Of a stretch of 64,000 nt of DNA, positions 31,255 to 40,470 are shown piece after piece (position 1 is the stretch's first letter; each line of letters starts with the position of its first letter). The notes beneath the pieces are model-generated. The model searched no databases. It was not told the DNA's origin and saw only the letters and a list, made by a program, of their open reading frames with translations. The DNA is from Actinoplanes solisilvae (lineage in GTDB: Bacteria > Actinomycetota > Actinomycetes > Mycobacteriales > Micromonosporaceae): the NCBI RefSeq assembly GCF_003999975.1, contig NZ_RJAC01000007.1, forward strand, positions 248,001 through 312,000. The letters run 5' to 3'. The translations under genes and the position numbers were made by a program.

Positions 31255-31380
31255 GAACCGCACTGCGAACGCTCCGTCCACAAACCAGCAGTTGGCTGGT
31301 CGAACCTGACCGCGAACGCTCTGTCCATAACCGGCAGTTGGCTGGTCAAACCGCACCGCGAACGCACCGTCGAGAACAGC
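31255..31380. repeat. 47-bp tandem repeat, 2.7 copies
   Basis: Copies at 31255-31301, 31302-31347 and a partial one at 31348-31380. The unit contains CCGCGAACGC and CAGTTGGCTGGTC. It sits directly after the LivF stop and before the secreted LamG protein gene. No hairpin or gene accounts for it. Confidence 0.8.
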
Positions 31381-31457
31381 CAGGCCCCCCGCGAGACTCT
31401 CGGCGGCCGATGCCGTCGAGCGACCACCTGTCAGCCAGCAGATGAGAGGTGCTCCAC

Positions 31458-32378
31458 ATGCGAAGAACCGGACGCGTCGCCGTTGCTGTCGCCGCGGTCC
31501 TGGCGGCCGCCGCGGCATCGACGCCCGCGTCGGCCGGCGGTGATCCTGGGCCGCGCGACGTCCATCCGTCCCTGCGATCGAGTCTGGTCGCCTTCTACGA
31601 CTTCGATCATCCGATGCGCGGCGACCCCGCGCTCGAACAGGACCAGGGCCGCTCCAGCACCGAGATCGAGCTGGTCAACGGCGGGGCGGCCATGCGGGTC
31701 GCCGACCGTGCCTATCCCGGGGGTGGGCGCGTTCTGCAGACCCGGCAGGTCAACCCGGGCGTTGCCGGCAACGACGACTGGAAGGCCGGCATCTATTCGG
31801 CCAGCGGAGTGCGCACATTGCGCGCTTTCAACGCCGTCGAGGGCACGACCGTGATGGGCTGGTTCAAGCGCAGCATGGACGGCCCGGCCGCCGGCTTCAA
31901 CGCGATCGGACTGGCCGGCGTCCTCACGGGCGATTCCGACGGGCACGGCGTGCGGGCTCTGCTCGAACTCATCGACGTCAACGGTGAGCTGAAACTGGTT
32001 GCCCTCGGCCGGCGGATCGACGGCGGGAACTCGCAGACCTTCGCGGCCAACGAGGACTGGCGCACGCTTCTGCCCAAGGACAAGTGGGTGCACTTGAGCG
32101 CCACGTTCGACTTTTCCACAGGCACCATGGCGCTGTACCGAAACGGTATCGCCGTGCCCGGCTTCTATACCCGCAGCGACGACCCCTGGCTGGTCAACGG
32201 GCCCGGTCCGCACGTGACCACGGCCTCCGACCCGCGCGGCATCAAGATCGGCGGGAGTTTCCCGCAGAACACGCTCGAACGCAATCCGTGCGACTGCCGC
32301 ATGGACGCGCTGATGTTCCTCGACCGCTCGCTCTCCCCCCGCGAGGTCGCGACCCAGTACCGCACGATGATCCGCTAG
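31458..32378 (+). CDS. Secreted LamG/concanavalin-like domain protein
   Basis: 306 residues from the ATG at 31458, which has GAGAGG upstream; an in-frame GTG lies at 31449. A signal peptide (RRTGRVAVAVAAVLAAAAAS, cut after ASA) is followed by a single jelly-roll domain: LVAFYDFDHP near the start, KDKWVHLSATFDFSTGTMAL and DALMFLDRSLSPREV at the end are LamG hallmarks. It probably binds polysaccharide or glycoprotein outside the cell. It lies eight bases before the sorbosone-dehydrogenase-like gene, so the two are likely made together. Confidence 0.8.
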   Translation: MRRTGRVAVAVAAVLAAAAASTPASAGGDPGPRDVHPSLRSSLVAFYDFDHPMRGDPALEQDQGRSSTEIELVNGGAAMRVADRAYPGGGRVLQTRQVNPGVAGNDDWKAGIYSASGVRTLRAFNAVEGTTVMGWFKRSMDGPAAGFNAIGLAGVLTGDSDGHGVRALLELIDVNGELKLVALGRRIDGGNSQTFAANEDWRTLLPKDKWVHLSATFDFSTGTMALYRNGIAVPGFYTRSDDPWLVNGPGPHVTTASDPRGIKIGGSFPQNTLERNPCDCRMDALMFLDRSLSPREVATQYRTMIR

Positions 32379-32386
32379 GAGTCCCC

Positions 32387-34456
32387 ATGCGAAAACTCGT
32401 ACTGGCCGCCGTAGGCGCGGTGCTTCTGTCCACATTGGTTGGTGTTCCGGCGTACGCCGCTGACCCGGCCGCGATCTCCGATCCGGTTCCCACCGAGCCG
32501 GTCACGTCGAAGCTCGGTCTCGTGCTGACCGAATACGCGCAGTTCCCCAAGAGCGAGACGAACCCGCCGCTGATCGACCAGCGGCTGAACCGGGTCGCCC
32601 GCATCAACACGATCATGGAGCTGCCCGACGGATCCGGCCGCCGTGCCGTGCCCGACCTCAACGGCAACCTCTACCTGGTGAAGAACGGTGTCCCGCACGT
32701 CTACCTCGACGTCGCCGCCACGTTCGCCCCGCAGTTCTTCTCGGGCCGCGGCCTCGGGCAGGGCTTCGGATACGTCGCGTTCCACCCCGACTTCCAGCGC
32801 AACGGCCAGTTCTACACGATCCACACCGAGCAGGCCTCGCTGACCACGGCGGTGCCTGACTACCGCCAGACGAATGTGCTCTTCCACGGCGTCATCAACG
32901 AGTGGAAGGCCACGAACCCGGCCGCCGACACGTTCGAGGGCACCCATCGCGAGGTGTTGCGGGTCGGCTTCGGCGGGCAGATCCACGGCATCCAAGAGAT
33001 CAACTTCAACCCGACCGCGAAGCGCGGCAGTGCCGACTACGGCAAGCTCTACCTGGCTGTGGGCGACGGTGGACAGGGTGTGAACAACACCGATCCACAG
33101 AACCTGGCCCTGCCGCACGGCAAGCTCATCCGCATCGACCCCGCGGGCAACAACTCACCCAACGGCAAGTACGGCATCCCTGTGGACAACCCGTTCGTCG
33201 GGCGCGAGGGGGCCGCGGGCGAGATCTGGGCGTACGGCTTCCGCGACCCGCACCGGTTCAGCTGGGATCGCGGCACCGGCAAGCTCTACCTCGGGCACAT
33301 CGGCGAGCACTCCATCGAAGCCATCTACGAGGTGCGCCCTGGGGACAACTTCGGCTGGAGCGAGCGCGAGGGACGGTTCGTCTTCGACAAGACGCCGACC
33401 ACACCGTGCGACCGGCTCTACCCGCTGCCGGCCGACGACAGCGGCTACGTCTACCCGGTCGCCGAATATGACCACAACCCCGCGCCCGGCTGGAACTGCA
33501 CCTCGGACGTCGGCGTCGCGGTCGCGGGTGGCTTCGTCTATCGCGGCAAGAACGTGCCCGCGCTGAAGGGCAAGTACGTCTTCGGCGACCTCGTGGACGG
33601 GCGTGTGCTCTACACCGAGGCGAGCGAGATGCGGCGCGGCCGGGCCCCGGCGACGATCCACCGGCTCAACCTCTTCACCCCGGCGGGCATCCCCGTACGC
33701 ATGCAGGACCTCTCCGGCCCCGGCGCGCCCGGCGATCCCAACCGGGTCGACCTGCGCTTCGGCACCGACGCGCAGGGCGAGCTCTACATCCTGGCCAAGG
33801 CGAACGGCAAGATCTGGAAGGTCACGGGCACCAGGACGTACGCCTCGGCGTTCGCAGGGCCGGCACTGACGATCCCCGCGCCGCGCGCGTCGAACTGGGC
33901 GCCGGTCACCCCGTCGAAGTGGCAGTTCAGCGGCGGTCAGGTCATCCTCGCCGAGGCCGGCGTTCAGCGGCCCGGCCCGCGACGGCCTTTCGAGTACGCC
34001 GTGCTGACCGCGGGACCGGTGTGGAAGTCGGTCGACATCAGGGCCCAGGTGCGGCTCGACGAACCGGTGGCGGTGACGAACCGCGACGTGATCATCGTGT
34101 TCGGATACCAATCCGACACGGAGTTCTACTACGCGCATTTGTCGACGGACAACACGATCCTTCCGCACAATGGCATCTTCAAAGTGAACAACGCCGACCG
34201 GGAGCGAATCGATTATCAATGGAACGGACGTTCACGCGGAGCGAACCCGGCCGTTGTGGATGAGCAGTGGCACAACGTGCGGGTCAAGCACCTGCCGGCC
34301 ACGGGGGAGATCGCGGTGTATGTCGACGGGTCGAGCGATCCACTGATGACCGCGCGGGACACCACGTTCACGTCGGGCCGGGTCGGCTTCGGATCGTTCG
34401 ACAACATCGGACGCCTGCGCGGCCTGATCGTCAACGGCACACCGGCCACCTCGTAA
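32387..34456 (+). CDS. Secreted PQQ-type sorbosone/glucose dehydrogenase-like protein
   Basis: 689 residues from the ATG at 32387, with AGGAG five bases upstream. The signal peptide ends GVPAYAAD. Residues about 60-480 form a six-bladed propeller of the GSDH type (GFGYVAFHPDFQRNGQFYTI, LYLAVGDGGQG, AYGFRDPHRFSWD). A C-terminal module of about 180 residues (WHNVRVKHLPATGEIAVYVD) is a LamG/3-keto-disaccharide-hydrolase-like jelly roll. It may oxidise sugars outside the cell. Whether PQQ binds is not shown by sequence. Confidence 0.85.
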   Translation: MRKLVLAAVGAVLLSTLVGVPAYAADPAAISDPVPTEPVTSKLGLVLTEYAQFPKSETNPPLIDQRLNRVARINTIMELPDGSGRRAVPDLNGNLYLVKNGVPHVYLDVAATFAPQFFSGRGLGQGFGYVAFHPDFQRNGQFYTIHTEQASLTTAVPDYRQTNVLFHGVINEWKATNPAADTFEGTHREVLRVGFGGQIHGIQEINFNPTAKRGSADYGKLYLAVGDGGQGVNNTDPQNLALPHGKLIRIDPAGNNSPNGKYGIPVDNPFVGREGAAGEIWAYGFRDPHRFSWDRGTGKLYLGHIGEHSIEAIYEVRPGDNFGWSEREGRFVFDKTPTTPCDRLYPLPADDSGYVYPVAEYDHNPAPGWNCTSDVGVAVAGGFVYRGKNVPALKGKYVFGDLVDGRVLYTEASEMRRGRAPATIHRLNLFTPAGIPVRMQDLSGPGAPGDPNRVDLRFGTDAQGELYILAKANGKIWKVTGTRTYASAFAGPALTIPAPRASNWAPVTPSKWQFSGGQVILAEAGVQRPGPRRPFEYAVLTAGPVWKSVDIRAQVRLDEPVAVTNRDVIIVFGYQSDTEFYYAHLSTDNTILPHNGIFKVNNADRERIDYQWNGRSRGANPAVVDEQWHNVRVKHLPATGEIAVYVDGSSDPLMTARDTTFTSGRVGFGSFDNIGRLRGLIVNGTPATS

Positions 34457-34477
34457 CGGTTCGAGCTGATCACACGG

Positions 34478-34509
34478 CGGGCCGACGTCCCTCGAGGGGC
34501 GTCGGCCCG
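34478..34509. terminator. Hairpin after sorbosone-dehydrogenase-like gene
   Basis: CGGGCCGACG pairs with CGTCGGCCCG (34478-34487 and 34500-34509), with a further CCCTCGAGGG inside the loop. Confidence 0.75.
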
Positions 34510-34524
34510 TTCGTGTGCAAGACG

Positions 34525-34588
34525 GTTGAGCGGTCGCTCAGGGCCGGGATGTCAGTCCTGGACGAAGCTGTTGAGCGATTGCTCAGGG
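34525..34588. repeat. Pair of TGAGCG palindromes, 45 bp apart
   Basis: GTTGAGCGGTCGCTCAGGG (34525-34543) and GTTGAGCGATTGCTCAGGG (34570-34588) differ at only two positions and each is near-palindromic. They lie between two convergent genes, an odd place for operators. Confidence 0.65.
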
Positions 34589-34615
34589 TGGGGTGCTCGG
34601 CGCTGCAACGGGTGC

Positions 34616-35275
34616 TCAGAGCGCGTCGGCCCCGCCTGCGGGCGGCAGCAGGCCGGAGTCGTCAGCGACGGGAGGCTCGGTGGCAGCGGGTTCGGTCACG
34701 GCGGGTTCGGTCGCGGCGGGTTCGGCAGGCGTCGTGTCGGTCGGGACGGGTGTGGGCTCCGGGTTCACCGTGTCGGTCGTGGGTGCCGGGCCGGTCGTGT
34801 CGGCCGCCGATCCTGGGCTGGGCTCGTCGATCGGAGCGGTCGTCGGCGTCGGGAGCGGCGCCGGCTCGGTCGCGGCGGGCGTGGGCTCAGTGGCGGGTCC
34901 GGGCTCGGTGGTGGCGGGCTGGTCTGCGGCCGGTTGGCCGCCCCCGGACTGCGGGCCGTCTGGCTGTGGTGCGCCGGGCTGGGGAGCTTGCTGCGGTGCG
35001 CCGGGCGGGGGCACGAGTTGCGGGCCACCGGGCTCGCCGGTTGTGCCTGCGGGCCAGCCGTGGGCGCCGGGGAGGCCGTGGACGTCGCCCATGACGATGA
35101 CGACGATCCTCGGGTCGCCGCCGCCCGGCCCGCCGGGGTGGACTGCATAGGGGGCGTTGGCGGCGCCCGTCGGCGCGTTCGGGTCGGGGTCGGCGGCGAG
35201 TGCGGATGACGCCGGGGTCAGTCCGAGGACCGCGGCTGCGGCCAGGCAGGCGCCGGCCGACAATTTCTTGCGCAT
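34616..35275 (-). CDS. Exported Pro/Thr/Ala-rich protein
   Basis: 219 residues. The signal peptide (KKLSAGACLAAAAVLGLTPA) is cut after ALA. A short folded-looking part follows, with GGDPRIVVIVMGDVHGLPG, then about 150 residues of Pro/Thr/Glu/Ala repeats (ATEP, TEPA). The tail resembles wall-spanning spacers. No sortase motif or membrane anchor is seen at the C-terminus. Function unknown. TTCCCTCC upstream gives a GGAGGGAA ribosome site. Confidence 0.7.
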   Translation of the reverse strand: MRKKLSAGACLAAAAVLGLTPASSALAADPDPNAPTGAANAPYAVHPGGPGGGDPRIVVIVMGDVHGLPGAHGWPAGTTGEPGGPQLVPPPGAPQQAPQPGAPQPDGPQSGGGQPAADQPATTEPGPATEPTPAATEPAPLPTPTTAPIDEPSPGSAADTTGPAPTTDTVNPEPTPVPTDTTPAEPAATEPAVTEPAATEPPVADDSGLLPPAGGADAL

Positions 35276-35580
35276 CTCAAATTCCCTCCGGGACTACGTC
35301 AGGTCTGGGACAGCTCAGCACACCGAATGCGCTCGGCAAGCTCGATTCCGGCCATTGCCCGCAACGCTTTCCGGGGACCGGAAACTGCCCCGGAAACCCG
35401 CGGATAACGCTGTTCGGCCCGGGTATACGGGGTATCACGGGAGGACTTTCCCCGCGAATTCGGATGTCCGTGTTTCTTGTGGGGAAGGCCTCGGTTTCCG
35501 GTTCGGCGACGCGGGTACGGGCGGACCGTCGGCCTGGCTCGATGGAGTGCGTCGTCCCGGCGTACGGGAAGAAGGTCTTG
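35276..35580. other. Divergent intergenic region with hairpin
   Basis: 305 bases. A perfect 9-bp inverted repeat TTTCCGGGG/CCCCGGAAA with an 11-base loop lies at 35368-35396. A SigB-like promoter follows at 35412-35435. An in-frame ATG at 35464 could extend the AI-2E-family protein by 39 residues but has no close ribosome site. Confidence 0.5.
35412..35435 (+). promoter_or_regulatory. Candidate SigB-like promoter
   Basis: GTTC, a 14-base spacer and GGGTAT; a second GGGTAT overlaps within the spacer. Upstream of the AI-2E-family gene. Confidence 0.45.
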
Positions 35581-36885
35581 ATGGCCTGGATGGATGAGGT
35601 GCGGGAGCGTGCCCGGGCCCGGATCGAGCAGGCCCGTCAAGGGGTCGGTGCGCCGCCGTTCGCCGAGGACCCGCGGGTCACCCCGGTGGTGATGGTCGAT
35701 GCCGCGCCGCGCGACGAGGACAATCTGGTGCCGCGGCCGATCCGGGTGGCCGCCGCCTGGGCCTGGCGCATCGTGCTGTTCTTCGCGCTCGGCTGGGTGC
35801 TGATCCGGGGGCTTTCGCACCTCGACGTGGTGCTCATTCCCGTGCTGATCGCGATCCTGCTGGCGGCGCTGTTCCAGCCGGTCTCGGCCTGGCTCGGCCG
35901 CCACGGCATGAGTCGTTCGCTGGCTGCGGCGCTGGTCGAGATCGGCGCGCTGATCATCGTTCTCGGCGGGCTGAGCCTGATCGTGAACACGTTCGTCTCG
36001 CAGATCGACACGCTCAGCTCGCAGGTCGGCGACGGGGTGCGCGAGGTGCAGGACTGGTTGGTCAGCGGGCCGCTGCACCTGTCCCAGCAGCAGATCGACG
36101 ATGCTGTCTCGTCGGTGCAGCGTACGGTCACCGAGAACCGGGGCGCGCTCACCTCGGGCGCCGTGACCACCGCGACGACGGTCGGCGAGGTCGGGGCCGG
36201 CTTCTTCCTCACCCTGTTCACGCTGTTCTTCTTCCTGCGCGACGGCGACGCGATCTGGCGCTTCCTGTGCCGCCTGCTGCCGGCCCCGGCCCGCGTGCCG
36301 ACCGCTCGCGCCGGGCACTACTCGTGGCACACGCTCGTCGCCTACGTGCATGCGACGGTTCTGGTGGCTTTCGTCGACGCGATCGGCATCGGGATCGGGT
36401 TGTTCGTGCTGAAGGTTCCGCTTGCCCTGCCGCTGGCCGCGCTGGTCTTCCTGGGCGCGTTCATCCCGGTGGTGGGGGCCACGCTCAGCGGCGCCGTGGC
36501 CGTGCTGGTGGCCCTGGTGGCGGTGGGGCCGGTGCGGGCGCTGATCCTGCTCGGCGTGGTCATCGCGGTGCAGCAGCTTGAAGGGCACGTGCTGCAGCCG
36601 CTCATCATGGGGCGCGCGGTGAACCTGCATCCGCTCGCGATCGTGCTGTCGATCGCCAGCGGCATCATCCTGGCCGGAATCGTGGGCGGGCTCATCGCCG
36701 TACCCACGCTCGCGGTCCTCAACACCGCGGTGCGTTACCTGGCCCATCATCCGAGCGGCGAGCCGACGCCCGATCGTGAACCACCGGGAACCACCGAGCC
36801 CGGGGACGACACCACGCCCGACGCACCGCCGCCGGGGCCGGACAGCCCGCCACCGGCCGAGAGCAGCGTGGACAAGCCGGCGTAG
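35581..36885 (+). CDS. AI-2E-family transporter (YdiK/PerM type)
   Basis: 434 residues from the ATG at 35581, with GAAGAAGG upstream. Seven or eight membrane helices: PVLIAILLAALFQPVSAWLG opens the family domain and LGAFIPVVGATLSGAVAVLV with QQLEGHVLQPLIMGRAVNLH closes it. These proteins export small molecules or ions; most do not carry AI-2. An acidic Pro-rich C-terminal tail of about 45 residues follows. A SigB-like promoter lies upstream, suggesting stress control. Confidence 0.88.
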   Translation: MAWMDEVRERARARIEQARQGVGAPPFAEDPRVTPVVMVDAAPRDEDNLVPRPIRVAAAWAWRIVLFFALGWVLIRGLSHLDVVLIPVLIAILLAALFQPVSAWLGRHGMSRSLAAALVEIGALIIVLGGLSLIVNTFVSQIDTLSSQVGDGVREVQDWLVSGPLHLSQQQIDDAVSSVQRTVTENRGALTSGAVTTATTVGEVGAGFFLTLFTLFFFLRDGDAIWRFLCRLLPAPARVPTARAGHYSWHTLVAYVHATVLVAFVDAIGIGIGLFVLKVPLALPLAALVFLGAFIPVVGATLSGAVAVLVALVAVGPVRALILLGVVIAVQQLEGHVLQPLIMGRAVNLHPLAIVLSIASGIILAGIVGGLIAVPTLAVLNTAVRYLAHHPSGEPTPDREPPGTTEPGDDTTPDAPPPGPDSPPPAESSVDKPA

Positions 36886-37088
36886 CCCTCGGGCTGACTC
36901 TCGGGGATTCCGCCTCCTCCCCGCTGTGCGCCTGCCTAGCGTCTTCGTAGCGGGGAGCATGTGCATGCACCCCTGTCACTATTGAAGATCTGCGATGGAG
37001 CCCCTAGGTTCATCAGTCACGGGGATCAACGGCCTGACCAGGACCGTGTCCTCGCCGGACCACGAGCCGGACCGACCGAGGAGGAACC

Positions 37089-38498
37089 TTGGAGACGCAC
37101 CCGCGCCCGTCAGCGGTCAGCCGCCGTCGCATGCTGGCCATCGCGATGGGCGGAGCCGCGACTGTCGCCCTTCCCGCGCCCGCCTGGGCCGCGACCGGGC
37201 CGCGTCCCGGCGCCGCGAACCCGCCCACGTTGACCGGGCACGACATCGACGTGGCCAAGCGCGTGTCGGCGCGGCGCGCGCTCGAGCATCTCAAGGTGCT
37301 GTCGATCGGCATCGGGCCGCGCATCGGTGGCACGAAGTCGGAGCGGGTCGCGGCCGGCTACATCGGGGGCGTGCTCGACAAGCTCGGGTACGACGTGAAC
37401 CTGCAGCCGTTCGCCGTGGCCGACAAGTTCCTGGCCCAGCTCAGCTCGCCGCGAGGGCTGCCGACCGACCTGAACTGGCAGGTCGGGGCGTCGCCGCACG
37501 CGAAGCTGGACACCAAGGTGCGCGGGGACGTGCTGGACGCCAAGCTGGGCGGCGAGGCCGACTACCCGGCCGACGTGACCGGCAAGATCCTGCTGATCGA
37601 CTACGTGGCGGCGACGCGCGAGCAGGTCGTCGCGCTGGCCGTCGCGCGCAAGGCGGCCGCGGTGATCTTCCTGCCGGCCGACCTGGTCGAGCCGCGGCGG
37701 GCGTCGGCGTTCAGCCCGCAGCTGCCCGGGTTCGCCGAGACGCCGGTGGCGATCCCGGTCGTCGGGGTGGCGCAGGCGCAGAAGCACCGGCTGCGCGCTC
37801 TGCTCGCTTCGCGCAGGTTGCCGCTGACGCTGTCGACGACGGCGCACCGCGGTCTGACGTCGCACAACGTGATCGCCGACGCGCCGCGCCGCCGGGGTGC
37901 CCCGGCGGACGGGCCGGTGGTGATGGTGAGCGCCCACTACGACACGGTGATCGGCGCGCCCGGCGCGAATGACGACGGCTCGGGCACCGTGCTGTGTCTG
38001 GAACTTGCGCGCGTGTTGCGCAAGCTGCCCACGAACGCGCACGTGCGGTTCGCCCTGTGGGGATCGGAGGAGCAGGGGCTGATCGGGTCGCGCTACTACG
38101 TGGCCCAGCTGCCGCAGGCCGAGCGGGACCGGATCCTGGCCGTCTACCAGAACGACATGGTCGCCACCAGCTGGGACCCGGCCACGCGGTACTGGCTGCT
38201 GTCGTTCGACGGCCTGGCCAACCGGGCGACCGACGAGGTGACGGCGGCCGCCACGCGGCTCGGCTACCAGCCCCGGATCTCGCCGGTGACGCTGCGCGGC
38301 TCGAGCGACCACCAGTCCTTCCAGGAGGTCGGGATCGCCTCGGCCAACTTCTCGTGGCGCGGGGAGGAGTCGCCGGCCCTGCTGGAGCCGCCGTACCACA
38401 GCCCCGAGGACACGATCGCCAAGAACATCAGCCTCGAACGTCTTCAGGTGTCCCTCGAGCTGATCGGCTCCGCCGCCTACGCGACAGCGGTCGCCTGA
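37089..38498 (+). CDS. Tat-exported M28 aminopeptidase with PA domain
   Basis: 469 residues from a TTG preceded by GAGGAACC. A twin-arginine signal (SRRRMLAIAMGGAATVALPA) leads out of the cell. The M28 zinc ligands are present: His and Asp in SAHYDTVIGAPGANDDGSG, the general-base Glu in WGSEEQG, Asp in YQNDMV and His in PPYHSPEDT. A PA-type lid domain (about residues 130-260) precedes them. It should remove N-terminal residues from peptides outside the cell. Confidence 0.9.
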   Translation: METHPRPSAVSRRRMLAIAMGGAATVALPAPAWAATGPRPGAANPPTLTGHDIDVAKRVSARRALEHLKVLSIGIGPRIGGTKSERVAAGYIGGVLDKLGYDVNLQPFAVADKFLAQLSSPRGLPTDLNWQVGASPHAKLDTKVRGDVLDAKLGGEADYPADVTGKILLIDYVAATREQVVALAVARKAAAVIFLPADLVEPRRASAFSPQLPGFAETPVAIPVVGVAQAQKHRLRALLASRRLPLTLSTTAHRGLTSHNVIADAPRRRGAPADGPVVMVSAHYDTVIGAPGANDDGSGTVLCLELARVLRKLPTNAHVRFALWGSEEQGLIGSRYYVAQLPQAERDRILAVYQNDMVATSWDPATRYWLLSFDGLANRATDEVTAAATRLGYQPRISPVTLRGSSDHQSFQEVGIASANFSWRGEESPALLEPPYHSPEDTIAKNISLERLQVSLELIGSAAYATAVA

Positions 38499-38513
38499 CC
38501 GTTCCGAGTTGCT

Positions 38514-38561
38514 GCCCCGCCGCCGCTGCCCTCGTTCGTCGACGGGCGGCTTCGGCGGGGC
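38514..38561. terminator. Hairpin between peptidase and decarboxylase genes
   Basis: GCCCCGCCG pairs with CGGCGGGGC (38514-38522 and 38553-38561) across a 30-base loop, in the gap between two convergent genes. Confidence 0.5.
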
Positions 38562-38595
38562 TGTTCGCTGTTCGAACCGACCCGTTGCGGAGAAC

Positions 38596-40248
38596 TCAGT
38601 TCTCCTCGGGGGCGCCGCTGTTGCGTTCGGCCAGTGCGCGCAGGAGCGGCGGCGCGTCGTACTTGTCGAGGATGACCTCGATCAGGGTGAAGGCGTCGCC
38701 GGTGGCGGAGAACGCGTGCCGCAGGTCGGCCGCGGTTTCCGCGCGGTGGTAGTCGACCTTGTCGCCGGCGAGGGCGGTGACCAGGTTGGCCCAGTCCCAC
38801 TCCGCGACGTCGTTGTAGGCGGCGTCCGGGCTCTGCAAGGCCCGCTCGATCGTGTAGCCGTTGTTGTTGAGCAGCAGGACGACGGGCTTGAGCCCGGCGG
38901 CGGCGATGGTGCTGAGCTCCTGCACCGTCATCTGGGCGGCACCGTCACCGATGACCAGCACGGGGCGGCGCTCCGGATCGGCCAGGCCCTGCCCCAGCAC
39001 GGCCGGAAGCGCATAGCCGATCGAGCTCCAGATGGGCTGCCCCGAGAAGACGGTGTCCTCCGGCAGCCGCAGCGACATGGCGCCCCAGAACGACGTTCCG
39101 GTGTCGGCGATCAGCGCGGTGCCGCTGGGCAGCCACTCCTGAACGGCAGTCCACAGCGCGGCCTGGGTGAGCGGCGCGTGGTCGTCCACAGCAGCGCTGC
39201 TCGCGGTGGTCGCGGTGTGGGTGTCGTCCACAGGGGAGAAACGAACGTTCGCGCAGAGGTCGGCCAGAGCTTGGACGGCGTCGGGGAAGTGGACGTCGAC
39301 GGGGGTGTCGTGACCGATCGTGGCGGTGGTTGTCCACAGATGGACGACCTGGTCGTCGCTCGGGCGGTGGGTGAAGAAGCCGGACAGCACGTCGCTGTTG
39401 ACGGTGCCCAGCTCGATGACGAGGTCGGACGTCCGGACGATTGAGGCGGTTCTCTTGTCCACCATCGTGCCGGCGTAGTCGCCCCGGTGAAGCGGCTCGC
39501 TCTCGTCGATGACGCCCTTCGCGGCGATCGACGTGACGATCGGGATGTTCGCGGCGCGGGCGGCGGCGAGAACGGTGTCGCCGAGGCCGAACCGCGCGAC
39601 GAGGTGCCCGACGACCAGCACTGGCCTGGTCGCGCCGGCCAGCAGCTCGGCCAACCGCACACGAAAGGCCTCGGACGGGGCCGGGGAGACGGTCAGTGGC
39701 CTGGACAGGGGAGCCGCGTCCACCGAGAGGTCGGCCAGGTCTTGCGGGATGCTCAGGTAGGCCGGTCGGCGGTGCCTCATCGCGGCGGTCAGGACCGCGT
39801 CGATCTGGTCGGTGGCGTGGGCGGCGGTCACGGTTTCCTGGTGGACGGTCACCTCGGCGTACGCCTTGGTGAAACGGCCGAAGATGCCGTCGGCCAGGGT
39901 GTGGTGGACCAGGCGGCCGGTGGCGACGGCGGCGGTGGACGGGCTGCCGGCGATGTGGACGACCGGCACGTCCTCGGCGGCGCTGCCCGCGATGGCGTTG
40001 AGGGCGCTGAGCTCGCCCACTCCGTAGGTGGTCACGATCGCGGCGAGGCCCCGGCTGCGGGCGTACGCGTCGGCGGCGTAGCCGGCGCCCAGCTCGTTCG
40101 GCGACCCGACCCAGGCCAGGCCGTCGACGGTCGCCATGTGGTCGAGCAGGGTGAGGTTGAAGTCGCCGGGCACGCCGAAGACGTGCGCGACCCCGCACTG
40201 GAGCAGGCGGCGGCCGAGATATTCGGCAAGCGTGACGGTGGTAGCCAT
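38596..40248 (-). CDS. ThDP-dependent 2-keto acid decarboxylase
   Basis: 550 residues from the ATG at 40248, with GAGGG upstream. The catalytic Glu lies in GSPNELGAGYAADAYAR. The ThDP-binding motif runs from GDGAAQMTVQEL to LNNNGYTIE. The start YLGRRLLQCGVAHVFGVPGD matches pyruvate, indolepyruvate and branched-chain keto acid decarboxylases. It gives an aldehyde and CO2; which keto acid is used cannot be told, and indole-3-pyruvate (auxin route) is one option. No Lrp-type regulator is adjacent. Confidence 0.9.
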   Translation of the reverse strand: MATTVTLAEYLGRRLLQCGVAHVFGVPGDFNLTLLDHMATVDGLAWVGSPNELGAGYAADAYARSRGLAAIVTTYGVGELSALNAIAGSAAEDVPVVHIAGSPSTAAVATGRLVHHTLADGIFGRFTKAYAEVTVHQETVTAAHATDQIDAVLTAAMRHRRPAYLSIPQDLADLSVDAAPLSRPLTVSPAPSEAFRVRLAELLAGATRPVLVVGHLVARFGLGDTVLAAARAANIPIVTSIAAKGVIDESEPLHRGDYAGTMVDKRTASIVRTSDLVIELGTVNSDVLSGFFTHRPSDDQVVHLWTTTATIGHDTPVDVHFPDAVQALADLCANVRFSPVDDTHTATTASSAAVDDHAPLTQAALWTAVQEWLPSGTALIADTGTSFWGAMSLRLPEDTVFSGQPIWSSIGYALPAVLGQGLADPERRPVLVIGDGAAQMTVQELSTIAAAGLKPVVLLLNNNGYTIERALQSPDAAYNDVAEWDWANLVTALAGDKVDYHRAETAADLRHAFSATGDAFTLIEVILDKYDAPPLLRALAERNSGAPEEN

Positions 40249-40470
40249 GCCGAAAACCCTCGTCGCGAGGGCCCAGAATGAGCAATGTGACGAAAAACTG
40301 TTGAGCATCCTGCTCAGTCGGAGATCACATTCGCGGCGTGGCGGGATCAGGCTGATCATGCGGGTTCAGGGCGCGATTGTGCGCATGAATGGATGTAACC
40401 GAGCAGAAACACGCACGTGACGAAGTGCGGGCGAGGAAAGGAGAGCCGGGTGGGGAGGAGGAAACGGGGG

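Noticed and set aside
31255..31380. CRISPR array
   Set aside because: The repeats are directly adjacent, with no unique spacers, and no cas genes are near.
34616..35275. Sortase-anchored surface protein
   Set aside because: No LPxTG-type motif or C-terminal membrane helix is present.
35276..35580. c-di-AMP (ydaO) riboswitch
   Set aside because: I looked for the conserved blocks before an exported protein gene and did not find them; only a simple hairpin is seen.
38590..38604. GAGAACT-C-AGTTCTC palindrome at the decarboxylase stop
   Set aside because: Mostly within coding sequence and not repeated elsewhere in the window; could be chance.
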